DNA from: Planctomycetota bacterium
GTDB taxonomy: Bacteria; Planctomycetota; Planctomycetia; Pirellulales; UBA1268
Direction of reading: 5' to 3'
Assembly (NCBI GenBank): GCA_003670825.1
Contig: QWQL01000007.1
Coordinates: forward strand, 1 to 8,415
Length of the DNA: 8,415 nt
This document shows, in pieces, positions 1 to 5,766 of the stretch (position 1 is the first letter of the stretch; each line of letters begins with the position of its first letter). A program made the position numbers and the translations under genes. Below the pieces are notes generated by a model, which was given only the letters and a program-made list of their open reading frames with translations, was not told the origin of the DNA and searched no databases.

Positions 1-240
1 GTCAGGATCTTCCGGATCGGCCCCGGGTCGGTGATGAAGGCGATGAGCCGGATGTCACCGCCACACGCTGGGCACGCAAGCGGAAACTCCTCCCCCACCC
101 GGGCCATCAGTTTCGCCCAGGCCATTCGCGAGGTGTCGTGCGAGCGGGGCTTTGCATGAGTGTCGCAGCAGCCTTCCACGGCATGTCCGCCGACAGCCCC
201 GCCGGCGGCCTGCCCGCCGGTGGCGGCGTTGCCGGCTAGC
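1..240 (-). pseudogene. IS91-family transposase, C-terminal fragment (runs off left edge)
   Basis: Read on the minus strand, about 80 codons match the C-terminal part of the IS91-type transposase found at 6573-7628. Both carry the phrase KPRSHDTSR-AWAKLMAR, a CPACGGDIRLIAFIT zinc-finger-like stretch with a CxxC pair, and PGPIRKILT at the window edge. A 24-nt identical block lies at 130-153 here and at 7325-7348 in the other copy. Homology begins near 240 (LAGN, matching ALAIGN); further upstream the frame meets a stop at about 261-263 and the sequence changes character. The N-terminal HUH nuclease part is missing, so this piece cannot work alone. Its last codons lie outside the window. The family moves by rolling-circle transposition. 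The assignment is firm as homology to the other copy; whether it belongs to a complete element to the left cannot be seen. Confidence 0.85.
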
Positions 241-245
241 TTCGA

Positions 246-406
246 CGGTCGATCCAACTCTTATTCGGGGATTGGGTACCCCAGGATGAAGGTGCGTCGT
301 GCGGGCTTGCCTCGATCTGGCTGCTGTGGTCGGAACACAGAGTTTTTGACGAGGATTCCCTCTACCGCGCCGGCGGCGCACGCTCTCTGCCTGTGATCTC
401 CCGGGG
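246..406 (-). ncRNA. candidate IS1111-type bridge RNA region (3' flank of the IS110 transposase)
   Basis: The 160 bases between the transposase stop and the IS91 remnant carry no convincing ORF but several hairpins: GCGCC/GGCGC around GGC at 367-379, CTGTG/CACAG at 321-337 and the palindrome GGGTACCC at 274-281. In the IS1111 group of the IS110 family the bridge RNA is encoded in the non-coding right end, downstream of the transposase. The 5' non-coding part here is only about 50 bases, so the 3' side is the likelier place. No covariance test was possible; position plus hairpins is the only evidence, and the guide loops cannot be assigned. Confidence 0.3.
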
Positions 407-1534
407 CTATGAAGGTGCAGCCGCCGCAGGCGGCTGCACCTTCTGGCCGATGGCCCAGATGAAGCCCACGAGCTCTCGGGCGACTGCGGTTATGGCTACC
501 TGCGGCTTCTTTCCTTTCGCGATCAACTGCTTGTAGCGCTTGCAAAGCCGTAGTTGCGCCTTCCAAGCAATGTCCTTCACCTCTTGGGAGATGTTTGGCG
601 GCATGTACGCATGCATGTGGCTCCCGACCCGAGGCGTGACTCGGTAGCTCCAGGCTGCCTCGTAGAGAATCCGCCTCAAGGCGGTGTTGCCCGCCTTGGT
701 GATGCCACGTGGGCGAATGCTTGCTCCGCTCGAGTGCTCGCCGGGCGTCAATCCGAGGAATGCCATGAGGTGCTTGGCTGTCGCGAATCGCCGCATGTCA
801 CCCACCTCAGATACCAGTGTAACGGCGACGAGTAACGCCACGCCCCTGAGGGCTTGGAGCTCATTGACCAGCGCTCCAAGGGACCAAGTCGGCACCAGCC
901 CGCGAATCTGCTCCTCGAGATCCGAGCGACGGCTCAAGCACTGCTCCATCGCATTGAGATAACTCTGGAACGCCACCTGCTAGCACTCATGCGGAAACCG
1001 CCTGCCTGCCAACCAGAGCCGATGTCTTCCTGTCCATGCCTTGGCATCGTAGGTACTTGCTGCGTGCTTGAGAAGAAACGATTGAATGCGTTGCCTTGCT
1101 TGCTTGAGATCCTTGCTCGCCGCGTGCCTGGCCCTGACGAGATCCCGCATCGCTTCGTGGACAGGATCCGGCACCCAGATCGCCGTCAGTTCCCCTGCAC
1201 GAGCCAGCCGTGCGAGGGTCACAGCATCACGATGGTCGTTCTTAACTCTGTCTCCTGCTCTCCTGGGGATATGTGAAGGAGCAATGACCTGGCAGGCAAA
1301 CCCCTTGCCCTTGAGGTGCCTGTAGATGTCGTAGCCGCAAGGGCCGGCCTCGTACGTGAACTCGAGTTGACTGTGCTTCTTTGCCAGCTTCGTAACCAAC
1401 TGCCCGAGATGGTGCATGGTGTTGGGCATGGTCCCCCAGTACCGCACCTCCCCGTTACCGCCCGCGTCCGCGATCGCCACGGCAATCGTCTCCTTGTGGA
1501 CATCGAGCCCAATAAATGCTTCAGATCGCTTCAT
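407..1534 (-). pseudogene. IS110-family transposase (IS1111 group) interrupted by one in-frame TAG
   Basis: This is an RNA-guided DEDD recombinase of the IS110 family. The N-terminal RuvC-like DEDD domain shows D11 in GLDVHKE, E62 in TYEAGPCG and D100/D103 in VKNDHRDA; the C-terminal Transposase_20 domain shows GLTPGEHSSG with the expected catalytic serine and GITKAGNTALRR. The start at 1534 (MKRSEAFIGLDVH) is chosen because the domain begins there and AGGAGAAGGA lies 6 bases upstream (1541-1550); the frame is open further upstream but without family similarity. Codon 185 is TAG (980-982), after FPHEC and before QVAFQSYLN. As I recall the family, the position is usually glutamine, so one C-to-T change explains it. 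The frame continues unbroken to the stop at 407-409, giving about 375 codons, the usual family length. It is either a recent nonsense pseudogene or depends on amber readthrough. Confidence 0.9.
411..443. repeat. perfect 15-bp hairpin at the 3' end of the IS110 transposase
   Basis: GAAGGTGCAGCCGCC (411-425) pairs perfectly with 429-443 around a GCA loop. It encodes the alanine/proline-rich tail of the transposase just before the stop. No T-run follows on either strand, so it is not a standard intrinsic terminator, but it could block readthrough, stabilise the mRNA or be the 5' edge of the structured 3' flank. Confidence 0.6.
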
Positions 1535-1609
1535 GGGTATTCCTTCTCCTTGTGAGTGCCTACGGGTGTCACTTGACAGCCCCAGGAGTATCTTCTCAGA
1601 GAAGGTCAT

Positions 1610-1894
1610 CCCATCTGGATGTTCATCGGAAGTGTTGCGGCGGGCTATCGCGCCGCAAACCTCATGTCGCTCGTCAGCAGTGCCGCGCGGAACGATCTCG
1701 ACGTCTTCATGTACGTGAAGGACGTCCTCGACCGGCTGTTGGCCGGGGAGACGAACTACGACACGCTTCGCCCCGACGTCTGGAAGCAATCGCATCCGGA
1801 GGCGATTCGGATCTACCGCCAAGAAGAGCGGCGATCGCGGGCCGATGCCAAGGCGGTCAAACGCGCCCGGCGACGCATCGCCCGCAAGGGCTGA
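1610..1894 (+). pseudogene. IS66-family transposase, C-terminal remnant
   Basis: The frame translates as WMFIGSVAAGYRAANLMSLV followed by a conserved helix NDLDVFMYVKDVLDRLL and a basic tail ending in RRRIARKG. This is the C-terminal element of IS66 transposases (TnpC), which follows the DDE catalytic domain; the style resembles planctomycete IS66 proteins. Nearly all of the protein, including all catalytic residues, is missing. The frame is open upstream to a TGA at 1574-1576, but similarity starts only at about WMFIGS, close to the edge of the IS110 element. No start codon with an SD site is present. The stop TGA at 1892-1894 lies about 58 bases from the first candidate IS66 right end. The remnant is not functional; the family call is confident. 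Confidence 0.8.
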
Positions 1895-1938
1895 ACAGCC
1901 CCGGATCGCCGCCAGCCGCGCCGCGGATAATATGGCGG

Positions 1939-2023
1939 TGGTGTGCGCTCACGAAGCGATAAGACCACCTGGGTAGCCCCGATTCGCTTCGTGGGGCGGA
2001 TGGTGCTGGTGTGCGCTCACGAA
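1939..2023. repeat. two copies of a candidate IS66 right end (17-bp direct repeat)
   Basis: TGGTGTGCGCTCACGAA occurs at 1939-1955 and again at 2007-2023, 68 bases apart. Read inward on the minus strand it begins GTGAGCGCACACC, close to the GTAAGCG start typical of IS66 inverted repeats. The first copy is 58 bases after the IS66 stop codon. The second directly abuts the broken gene fragment at 2021-2114. Between them lies an imperfect inverted repeat (ACGAAGCGA at 1951-1959, TCGCTTCGT at 1984-1992). The simplest reading is two IS66 ends, one element having inserted into the tip of another. The IS66 link is inference; the repeat itself is seen. Confidence 0.55.
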
Positions 2024-2114
2024 AATCCGGCACCTCGGACAAGGCCACAAGCACCTCGCGCTCGATCTCGCCGCGCTCGAACATCGCAAACAGCTCATTG
2101 GGTGTCGGAATCAT
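2021..2114 (-). pseudogene. N-terminal fragment of an unrecognised protein, cut by an IS66 end
   Basis: From ATG at 2114 the frame reads MIPTPNELFAMFERGEIERE and then VLVALSEVPDF before entering the 17-bp IS66-end-like repeat (TTCGTGAGCGCACACCA on this strand). The first 31 residues look like real protein: amphipathic, acidic-basic alternating and without low complexity. I do not recognise the family with certainty. After the repeat the frame runs on into element sequence and is not meaningful. The start overlaps the stop of the preceding small ORF as ATGA, which suggests translational coupling. It is probably a small soluble protein of unknown function, broken by insertion. Confidence 0.4.
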
Positions 2115-2296
2115 CGCTGTGAGTAAAGACCATGGATGCCGATGATATCAAACGAGTTGCCGCCAATGGCAGCGAGCGCCACTTCGATTCGTGATCGACG
2201 GTCGCCGACCACCGCTACAGTTGCCACTGCGTGGCCTGGTTTTTTTGACGCAATGGCCGGTCTTGTAGGGATCGTTGCAATGGGTGGACGAAACAC
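2111..2296 (-). CDS. small hypothetical ORF, 61 codons, GTG start
   Basis: The frame runs from GTG at 2296 to TGA at 2111-2113. It lies 15 bases downstream of the secreted-protein stop on the same strand and overlaps the next ORF as ATGA. The C-terminal half (AVATVAVVGDRRSRIEVALA to GIHGLYSQR) alternates hydrophobic and charged residues as a small alpha/beta fold would; the N-terminal half is proline- and arginine-rich and less convincing. No SD site is clear. It could be the real tail of a decayed gene, or chance. The ATGA overlap is the main argument in its favour. I recognise no family. Confidence 0.25.
   Translation of the reverse strand: MFRPPIATIPTRPAIASKKPGHAVATVAVVGDRRSRIEVALAAIGGNSFDIIGIHGLYSQR
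2223..2246 (+). terminator. possible intrinsic terminator (plus strand)
   Basis: GCCAC (2223-2227) and GTGGC (2231-2235) form a short stem around TGC, followed by CTGG and seven T (2240-2246). The stem is weak at 5 bp and the only plus-strand gene upstream is the dead IS66 remnant, so the site may be fortuitous. It lies within the 61-codon ORF on the other strand. Confidence 0.25.
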
Positions 2297-2305
2297 TGAG
2301 TTTCG
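2289..2305 (-). terminator. hairpin just downstream of the secreted-protein stop
   Basis: CGAAAC and GTTTCG form a perfect 6-bp stem with a 5-base loop, starting 6 bases after the TGA of the secreted-protein gene. No U-run follows on the minus strand, so it is a weak terminator candidate or an mRNA 3'-end structure. It overlaps the start region of the small ORF at 2111-2296. Confidence 0.25.
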
Positions 2306-2311
2306 CCGAAA

Positions 2312-4033
2312 TCAATTTCCAATGGCTGCTTCGCCGACCGGAATGGCCACTTTTTGGGGTTCTTTGCCGGTTTCACCGAGGCAGAGCGTGACGGCCCCAT
2401 CCTTGACCAGCGCGGGATCCACCTCCACGGCGAGCAGTGAGGACATGCCACGGGCAACCCAGACGGGACTCATCGGCTTGCTCGTGGAGCCATCCACCCA
2501 GACGGTGAGGAGCTTGGAGGCGCTCGCGGTGCTGGCCACCTCGACAAGCCATTTCGCGGTTTGGCCAGTGGCGGGCGGCGGCAGCGGTTTCAGGCCGCGG
2601 GCCGGGCGGAGTTCCTGATCGCCGATCACCACGGTGGCTCTCGGTTTTCCGGCAGCAGCTTGAGATACGGCCGTGCGCAGGCCCATCAGCTCTTCTGCGG
2701 CCAGTGCCACAGGAGGATCCTCGTGGTGATTCAACCAGCGCTCGTTCACCTGTGGGGCAAGCCGCTGATGTGTCGGAGGATCGAGAAATTCCAGCATGTG
2801 GAGCAGCACCTCCGGCTCCGCCCGGTCGAGCGGCGTCGGCTGTGGAGTCGAAGGCTTGGGCGGAGAGCCGGCGTGAATGGCACGCAGTCGCTCGATGAAG
2901 CGGGCGCACAACCAGGCACAGGCATCCGGCTCCGATTCCGGCAGCAGCTGCTCCGGATGCGGATACCACGATTGGACCACGAAATGATCCGGACGGCCGC
3001 CATCGGCAAGGTAGGCATCCAGGTATTGTAACGTATCCTTGGCGAAGGCCTCAGCCGAGAGGTGACCGGTCTCGGAATTGACCACGAGGTTGAACCCGAC
3101 GCCCTTGACGCGGGCGTAGCGTTCCAGACTGAGAAGGCGCTGCGGCCAATCGATGGTGGCGGCGATGGCATTGGCCGGCTTCTGGTTGTAATAGCGCCAC
3201 GGGAAATCCGCCTGGATGGCGTGGATGTCCAAGCCCGCTTCCGTGACCACGGCAAACAATGTTTCCATCGCGTCGTATGCGTCTCCCCAGTTGAGCGGAG
3301 TCGTCCGGCCCGGGGGCACCAGGAAAGCCGGCTGGCCTTTCCATCCCCAGTTCGGGAAATTGATAATCGTCACAAACTTCACTTTGGGAAACTGCTGCCG
3401 CATCGTGTGCATGTAGGCCACCACCTCGCGTGCCGCCGTTGGATAGTCCGCCATACCGGTGAATAGCTGGCCCAGCGAATCCTGGCCGGGCACGGTGAGG
3501 CGGCGCATCGGGTCGTCCAACATGATGAAATCCGGCGGGTGCCCCGCCTGCCAGATCGGACGCAGTTTGGCGATTTCCACGCGCGCCGTGTGCTCGCCGA
3601 TACCGGGGGCCAGCAACGGCAGCTCGTGCTCGGGCACCACGGTCGAGGCCGGATTGTCCGGCTCGGTGAGCCGGGCGCGGTGGTCGAAATAGCCGCATTC
3701 CACGCCGATGCGGATGCCGTTGGCGTGGAGCTTGGCGGCGGTCTTCGCCGCGGTTTCCGGCGGGATGCTGAGGGGAAGCGGCCATTTCAGCGGCCACAGT
3801 GTGTTGATGCCGAAAAACGCGGTGTCCAGCCCCTCGCGGGTGACCGGCCAACCCTCATCCCGCGCGTCCGCCAGTGAGCCGAGCTTGAAATGGTTCAGCC
3901 AGATCTTGGGCGGCGGCATCTCCCCTGCCCGCACGCCATGCCCGGCCAGCATGGCGAAAACCAGCGGCAATGCCGCCAGCCGCAGCAGAAGGAATTTTGA
4001 AAGTGCGGAGAATGGAATGTTCGGCATTTGCAT
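2312..4033 (-). CDS. secreted TIM-barrel-like protein of unknown function, glycoside-hydrolase-like
   Basis: The protein has about 573 residues from ATG 4033. An earlier in-frame ATG at 4072 adds 13 residues with an acidic N-terminus; I prefer 4033 (or 4027) because the signal peptide then has a normal form. Numbering from 4072: signal peptide about 14-49 (LSKFLLLRLAALPLVFAML core, cleavage after VRA), then a barrel-like series of strands at 83-92 (DTAFFGINTL), 120-128 (IRIGVECGY), 181-187 (DFIMLDD), 232-239 (KFVTIINF), 284-290 (HAIQADF), 325-333 (VGFNLVVNS) and 363-371 (HFVVQSWYP). Conserved-looking acids are E125, D186/D187, D289 and E334. A proline-rich linker (403-415), a helical part and a beta-rich domain (about 475-580) follow. 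The layout suggests a periplasmic or exported carbohydrate-active enzyme, but I recognise no family. It lies just beyond the inner end of an ISL3 element and has no clear SD site. Confidence 0.8.
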   Translation of the reverse strand: MQMPNIPFSALSKFLLLRLAALPLVFAMLAGHGVRAGEMPPPKIWLNHFKLGSLADARDEGWPVTREGLDTAFFGINTLWPLKWPLPLSIPPETAAKTAAKLHANGIRIGVECGYFDHRARLTEPDNPASTVVPEHELPLLAPGIGEHTARVEIAKLRPIWQAGHPPDFIMLDDPMRRLTVPGQDSLGQLFTGMADYPTAAREVVAYMHTMRQQFPKVKFVTIINFPNWGWKGQPAFLVPPGRTTPLNWGDAYDAMETLFAVVTEAGLDIHAIQADFPWRYYNQKPANAIAATIDWPQRLLSLERYARVKGVGFNLVVNSETGHLSAEAFAKDTLQYLDAYLADGGRPDHFVVQSWYPHPEQLLPESEPDACAWLCARFIERLRAIHAGSPPKPSTPQPTPLDRAEPEVLLHMLEFLDPPTHQRLAPQVNERWLNHHEDPPVALAAEELMGLRTAVSQAAAGKPRATVVIGDQELRPARGLKPLPPPATGQTAKWLVEVASTASASKLLTVWVDGSTSKPMSPVWVARGMSSLLAVEVDPALVKDGAVTLCLGETGKEPQKVAIPVGEAAIGN

Positions 4034-4090
4034 GGGAATGATGCTACTTGGGAGGTCGCGATTATCGATCATCTGGGTTCTTCGGGACTT

Positions 4091-4399
4091 TCAGTGGCAC
4101 TGTAACTGCGGCTTGAGATCCAGTTTGCCGCAGAAGAACAGGATTCGCGTTCGGTAGTTCGTGAACGAGCGGAAGCCGCGGGCTGCGTATTTCAAGGCTT
4201 GGATCACGCTGTTGAAGCCTTCACTCGTGGTATTCGTGATTCGATAGAGAAAATAGCTCAGAAGACTCGGGAGGTGCCGCTTGAGCATCTTGGCCACTTT
4301 GATCACAGGCCTGAGGCGGCACCTTGCTCCCCACGCGTACCACCGATTGAAGAACGCTTCGGCACTCGTGGAATAGACATGTCGCCAGAACCAGCGGAA
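4091..4399 (-). pseudogene. ISL3-family transposase, C-terminal part (3' side of the IS3 insertion)
   Basis: From about 4399 the frame reads FRWFWRHVYSTSAEAFFNRW, then VIKVAKMLKRHLPSLLSYF, ITNTTSEGFNSVIQALK and FRSFTNYRTRILFFCGKLDL, ending at TGA 4091-4093 inside the terminal inverted repeat. This is the typical C-terminus of the ISL3 DDE domain; the glutamate in ITNTTSEG is the expected third catalytic residue. The upstream open frame to 4813 is only IS3 sequence read backwards. When the IS3 and one copy of its CTC duplication are removed, the join to the 5' half is one base out of frame, so the gene was already damaged or mutated later. Confidence 0.85.
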
Positions 4400-4402
4400 C
4401 TC

Positions 4403-4426
4403 TGAGGTGGACCCCGGTTTTCGGGC
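4403..4426 (+). repeat. IS3 left inverted repeat
   Basis: TGAGGTGGACCCCGGTTTTC starts the element; the first 13 bases are identical to the right end and about 18 of 24 match. It is preceded by the CTC target duplication at 4400-4402. Confidence 0.85.
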
Positions 4427-4480
4427 GCCTTGATAAGGTGGAGCTCCATGGGTGAGAGGCACCCTATCAGGAGCAGGACG

Positions 4481-4768
4481 ATGGCCGGGAAGCGACGAGT
4501 ATTTGGGCCGGTATTCAAGGCAAAGGTGGCCCTGGCGGCGGCTAAGGGTGACCGGACGACGGCTCAACTGGCGAGCCAGTTCGGCATCCACACGAGTCAG
4601 GTGACGGCGTGGAAGAAGCAGCTTATGGCCCAGGTGGCGGAGCTGTTTGCCGACGGGCGGCAGCGGCGTGCCGACCAGGCCACAGACGAGCAGGAACTCT
4701 ACGAGCAGATCGGCCGCCTGAAGATGGAGGTCGAATGGTTGAAAAAAAAAGCTGCCGAGGTCGGCTGA
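4481..4768 (+). CDS. IS3-family transposase OrfA (HTH, Transposase_8)
   Basis: OrfA has 95 residues and begins MAGKRRVFGPVFKAKVALAA. The start at 4481 has GGAG at 4470-4473 as SD site, 7 bases upstream; an earlier TTG at 4430 lies close to the inverted repeat and is less likely. Residues about 10-50 form the helix-turn-helix that binds the element ends (KAKVALAAAKGDRTTAQLAS, then QVTAWKKQL). Residues about 68-90 (EQELYEQIGRLKMEVEWLKK) form the leucine-zipper-like helix for oligomerisation. The gene ends in a run of nine A followed by GCTGCCGAGGTCGGC and TGA. OrfA normally binds DNA and limits transposition, while an OrfAB fusion catalyses it. Confidence 0.92.
   Translation: MAGKRRVFGPVFKAKVALAAAKGDRTTAQLASQFGIHTSQVTAWKKQLMAQVAELFADGRQRRADQATDEQELYEQIGRLKMEVEWLKKKAAEVG
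4742..4751 (+). other. A9-G slippery run joining orfA and orfB
   Basis: Nine A (4742-4750) followed by G lie in the frame TTG-AAA-AAA-AAA-GCT of orfA. orfB is in the +1 frame here (AAA-AAA-AAG-CTG), with a TGA at 4740-4742 immediately upstream. Removing one A joins the two frames exactly. The usual IS3 minus-1 ribosomal slip would instead end at a TGA about 20 codons later. Polymerase slippage on the A-run or a one-base indel could explain this. Confidence 0.7.
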
Positions 4769-5573
4769 GGTCAAGCGGCAATGCATCGATCCGAACCACA
4801 GGCACCTGAGCATAGCCCGGCAGTGCCAACTGATCGGCTTAGCGCGAAGCAGTTGGTACTACGAGCCATTCGGGGAGTCAGCCGAGAACCTGGCCCTGAT
4901 GCGGGAGATCGACCGCCTGTACATCAAGCGGCCGTTCTTCGGAACGCGGAAGGTCCGGGAACACTTTGGCATCAACCGGAAGAGAGCTCAGCGGCTCATG
5001 CGACTGCTTGGCCTCGAGGCCGTCCGTCCGAAGCGATCGACCAGCCGCCCGGCCCCTGGCCACAAGGTTTACCCATATTTACTGCGGAATATGGCGATTA
5101 CGAAGCCCGACCAGGTCTGGGCGAGCGACATCACCTACATCCCATTGCAGCACGGCTTCCTCTACCTGACGGCAGTGATGGACCTCTACAGCCGCAACGT
5201 ACTGTCGTGGCGGCTTTCCAAAACGCTGACGGGCGACTTCTGCCTGGAGGCGCTCGACGCGGCGTTGGTCAAAGCTCGCCCCGAGATCTTCAACACGGAC
5301 CAAGGAGCTCAGTTCACGGCGACGGCCTTCACGAGCCGATTGGAAAAGAACGGCGTGGCTATCTCGATGGATGGTCGCGGCCGAGCCCTCGACAACGTGT
5401 TCGTCGAAAGGCTCTGGCGCACGGTCAAGTACGAGGAGGTCTACCTACGGGACTACGCCGACGGCTGGCAGGCCGAGAAGTCATTGGGGAGGTACTTCGA
5501 CTTCTACCGCGACGAGCGGCCTCACCAAGCCCTTGGCTATCGCACCCCGTCGGAGGTCTACGCAGGGGGCTGA
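4743..5573 (+). CDS. IS3-family transposase OrfB (DDE integrase, rve)
   Basis: The frame is open from 4743 (after a TGA at 4740-4742) and shows family similarity at once: SAEVKRQCIDPNHRHLS, QCQLIGLARSSWYY. The first ATG is 4899, but starting there would lose about 52 conserved residues, so expression as an OrfAB fusion across the A9 run is more likely. It contains an HTH_21-like part (REIDRLYIKRPFFGTRKVR) and the retroviral-integrase fold with an intact triad, counted from ATG 4899: D77 (WASDITYI), D134 (NTDQGAQF) and E170 (DNVFVERLW), with 35 residues between the second D and E, plus the conserved K/R that follows (WRTVKYEE). The end is YRTPSEVYAGG with TGA at 5571-5573. The catalytic part looks functional; the doubtful point is how the two frames are joined. 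Confidence 0.92.
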   Translation, partial: KKKLPRSAEVKRQCIDPNHRHLSIARQCQLIGLARSSWYYEPFGESAENLALMREIDRLYIKRPFFGTRKVREHFGINRKRAQRLMRLLGLEAVRPKRSTSRPAPGHKVYPYLLRNMAITKPDQVWASDITYIPLQHGFLYLTAVMDLYSRNVLSWRLSKTLTGDFCLEALDAALVKARPEIFNTDQGAQFTATAFTSRLEKNGVAISMDGRGRALDNVFVERLWRTVKYEEVYLRDYADGWQAEKSLGRYFDFYRDERPHQALGYRTPSEVYAGG

Positions 5574-5668
5574 CGCGACAGAAACGTTCGCGCTCAAATC
5601 TCCGTTGAGACGGACTCAGAACGAAGGAACATCAAACGGAACACAACCCGTAAACCGCCTCGTGGCCG

Positions 5669-5695
5669 CGCGAGACCCTTGGAAGGGGTCTCGCG
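5669..5695 (+). terminator. strong hairpin downstream of IS3 orfB
   Basis: CGCGAGACCC (5669-5678) pairs perfectly with GGGTCTCGCG (5686-5695), extended by a T-G and a T-A pair around a GGA loop, giving 12 pairs. It lies about 95 bases after the orfB stop, inside the element's non-coding 3' part. No T-run follows, so termination is possible but unproven; it may also insulate the element from outside transcription. Confidence 0.45.
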
Positions 5696-5739
5696 GGCCA
5701 CCGCCCAGTGGCGCTACACCTTAAACAAGGCCCCCGACT

Positions 5740-5763
5740 GTCCAACAATTGGGGTCCACCTCA
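5740..5763 (-). repeat. IS3 right inverted repeat
   Basis: Read inward on the minus strand it begins TGAGGTGGACCCCAATTGTT. It is followed on the plus strand by the second CTC target copy at 5764-5766, after which the ISL3 transposase resumes. Confidence 0.85.
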
Positions 5764-5766
5764 CTC

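Larger units (their letters stand above)
279..1587 (-). mobile_element. IS110-family (IS1111-group) element, approximate limits
   Basis: The element contains one transposase gene (407-1534) with short non-coding flanks. The limits are marked by an 8-bp direct repeat CCCCAGGA at 279-286 and 1580-1587, about 1.3 kb apart, a normal size for this family. IS110 elements usually lack terminal inverted repeats, and none is seen. Beyond the left limit lies an IS91 remnant, beyond the right limit an IS66 remnant; neither flank continues on the other side, so the locus was rearranged before or after insertion. The boundaries are tentative; the presence of the element is not. Confidence 0.55.
4403..5763 (+). 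mobile_element. IS3-family element, complete, 1361 bp, with 3-bp target duplication
   Basis: Both ends begin TGAGGTGGACCCC (4403-4415, and inverted at 5751-5763), with weaker matching over about 24 bp in total. CTC flanks both sides (4400-4402 and 5764-5766), the 3-bp duplication expected for IS3. Inside are orfA and orfB in the usual order. The host sequence on both sides is the same ISL3 transposase, so the insertion point is exact to the base. This is the best preserved element in the window. Confidence 0.92.

Noticed and set aside
1573..1604. TTGACA (1573-1578) as a plus-strand promoter -35 box.
   Set aside because: No -10 box lies at a proper distance, and there is no intact plus-strand gene downstream.
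328..2305. Shared peptide GRNTEF encoded at 328-345 and 2286-2303 with synonymous differences.
   Set aside because: Neither lies in a credible gene on that strand, and the match is too short to tell from chance.
2373..3851. Long ORFs in other frames across the secreted-protein gene.
   Set aside because: They are arginine-, glycine- and serine-rich shadows of a high-GC gene, without motifs or starts.
4091..4813. One 240-residue minus-strand protein.
   Set aside because: Only the part up to 4402 is ISL3 transposase; the rest is the IS3 element read on the wrong strand.
4781..5608. A 275-residue plus-strand ORF inside the IS3 element.
   Set aside because: It is out of frame with orfB, which carries the DDE motifs, and has no family features.
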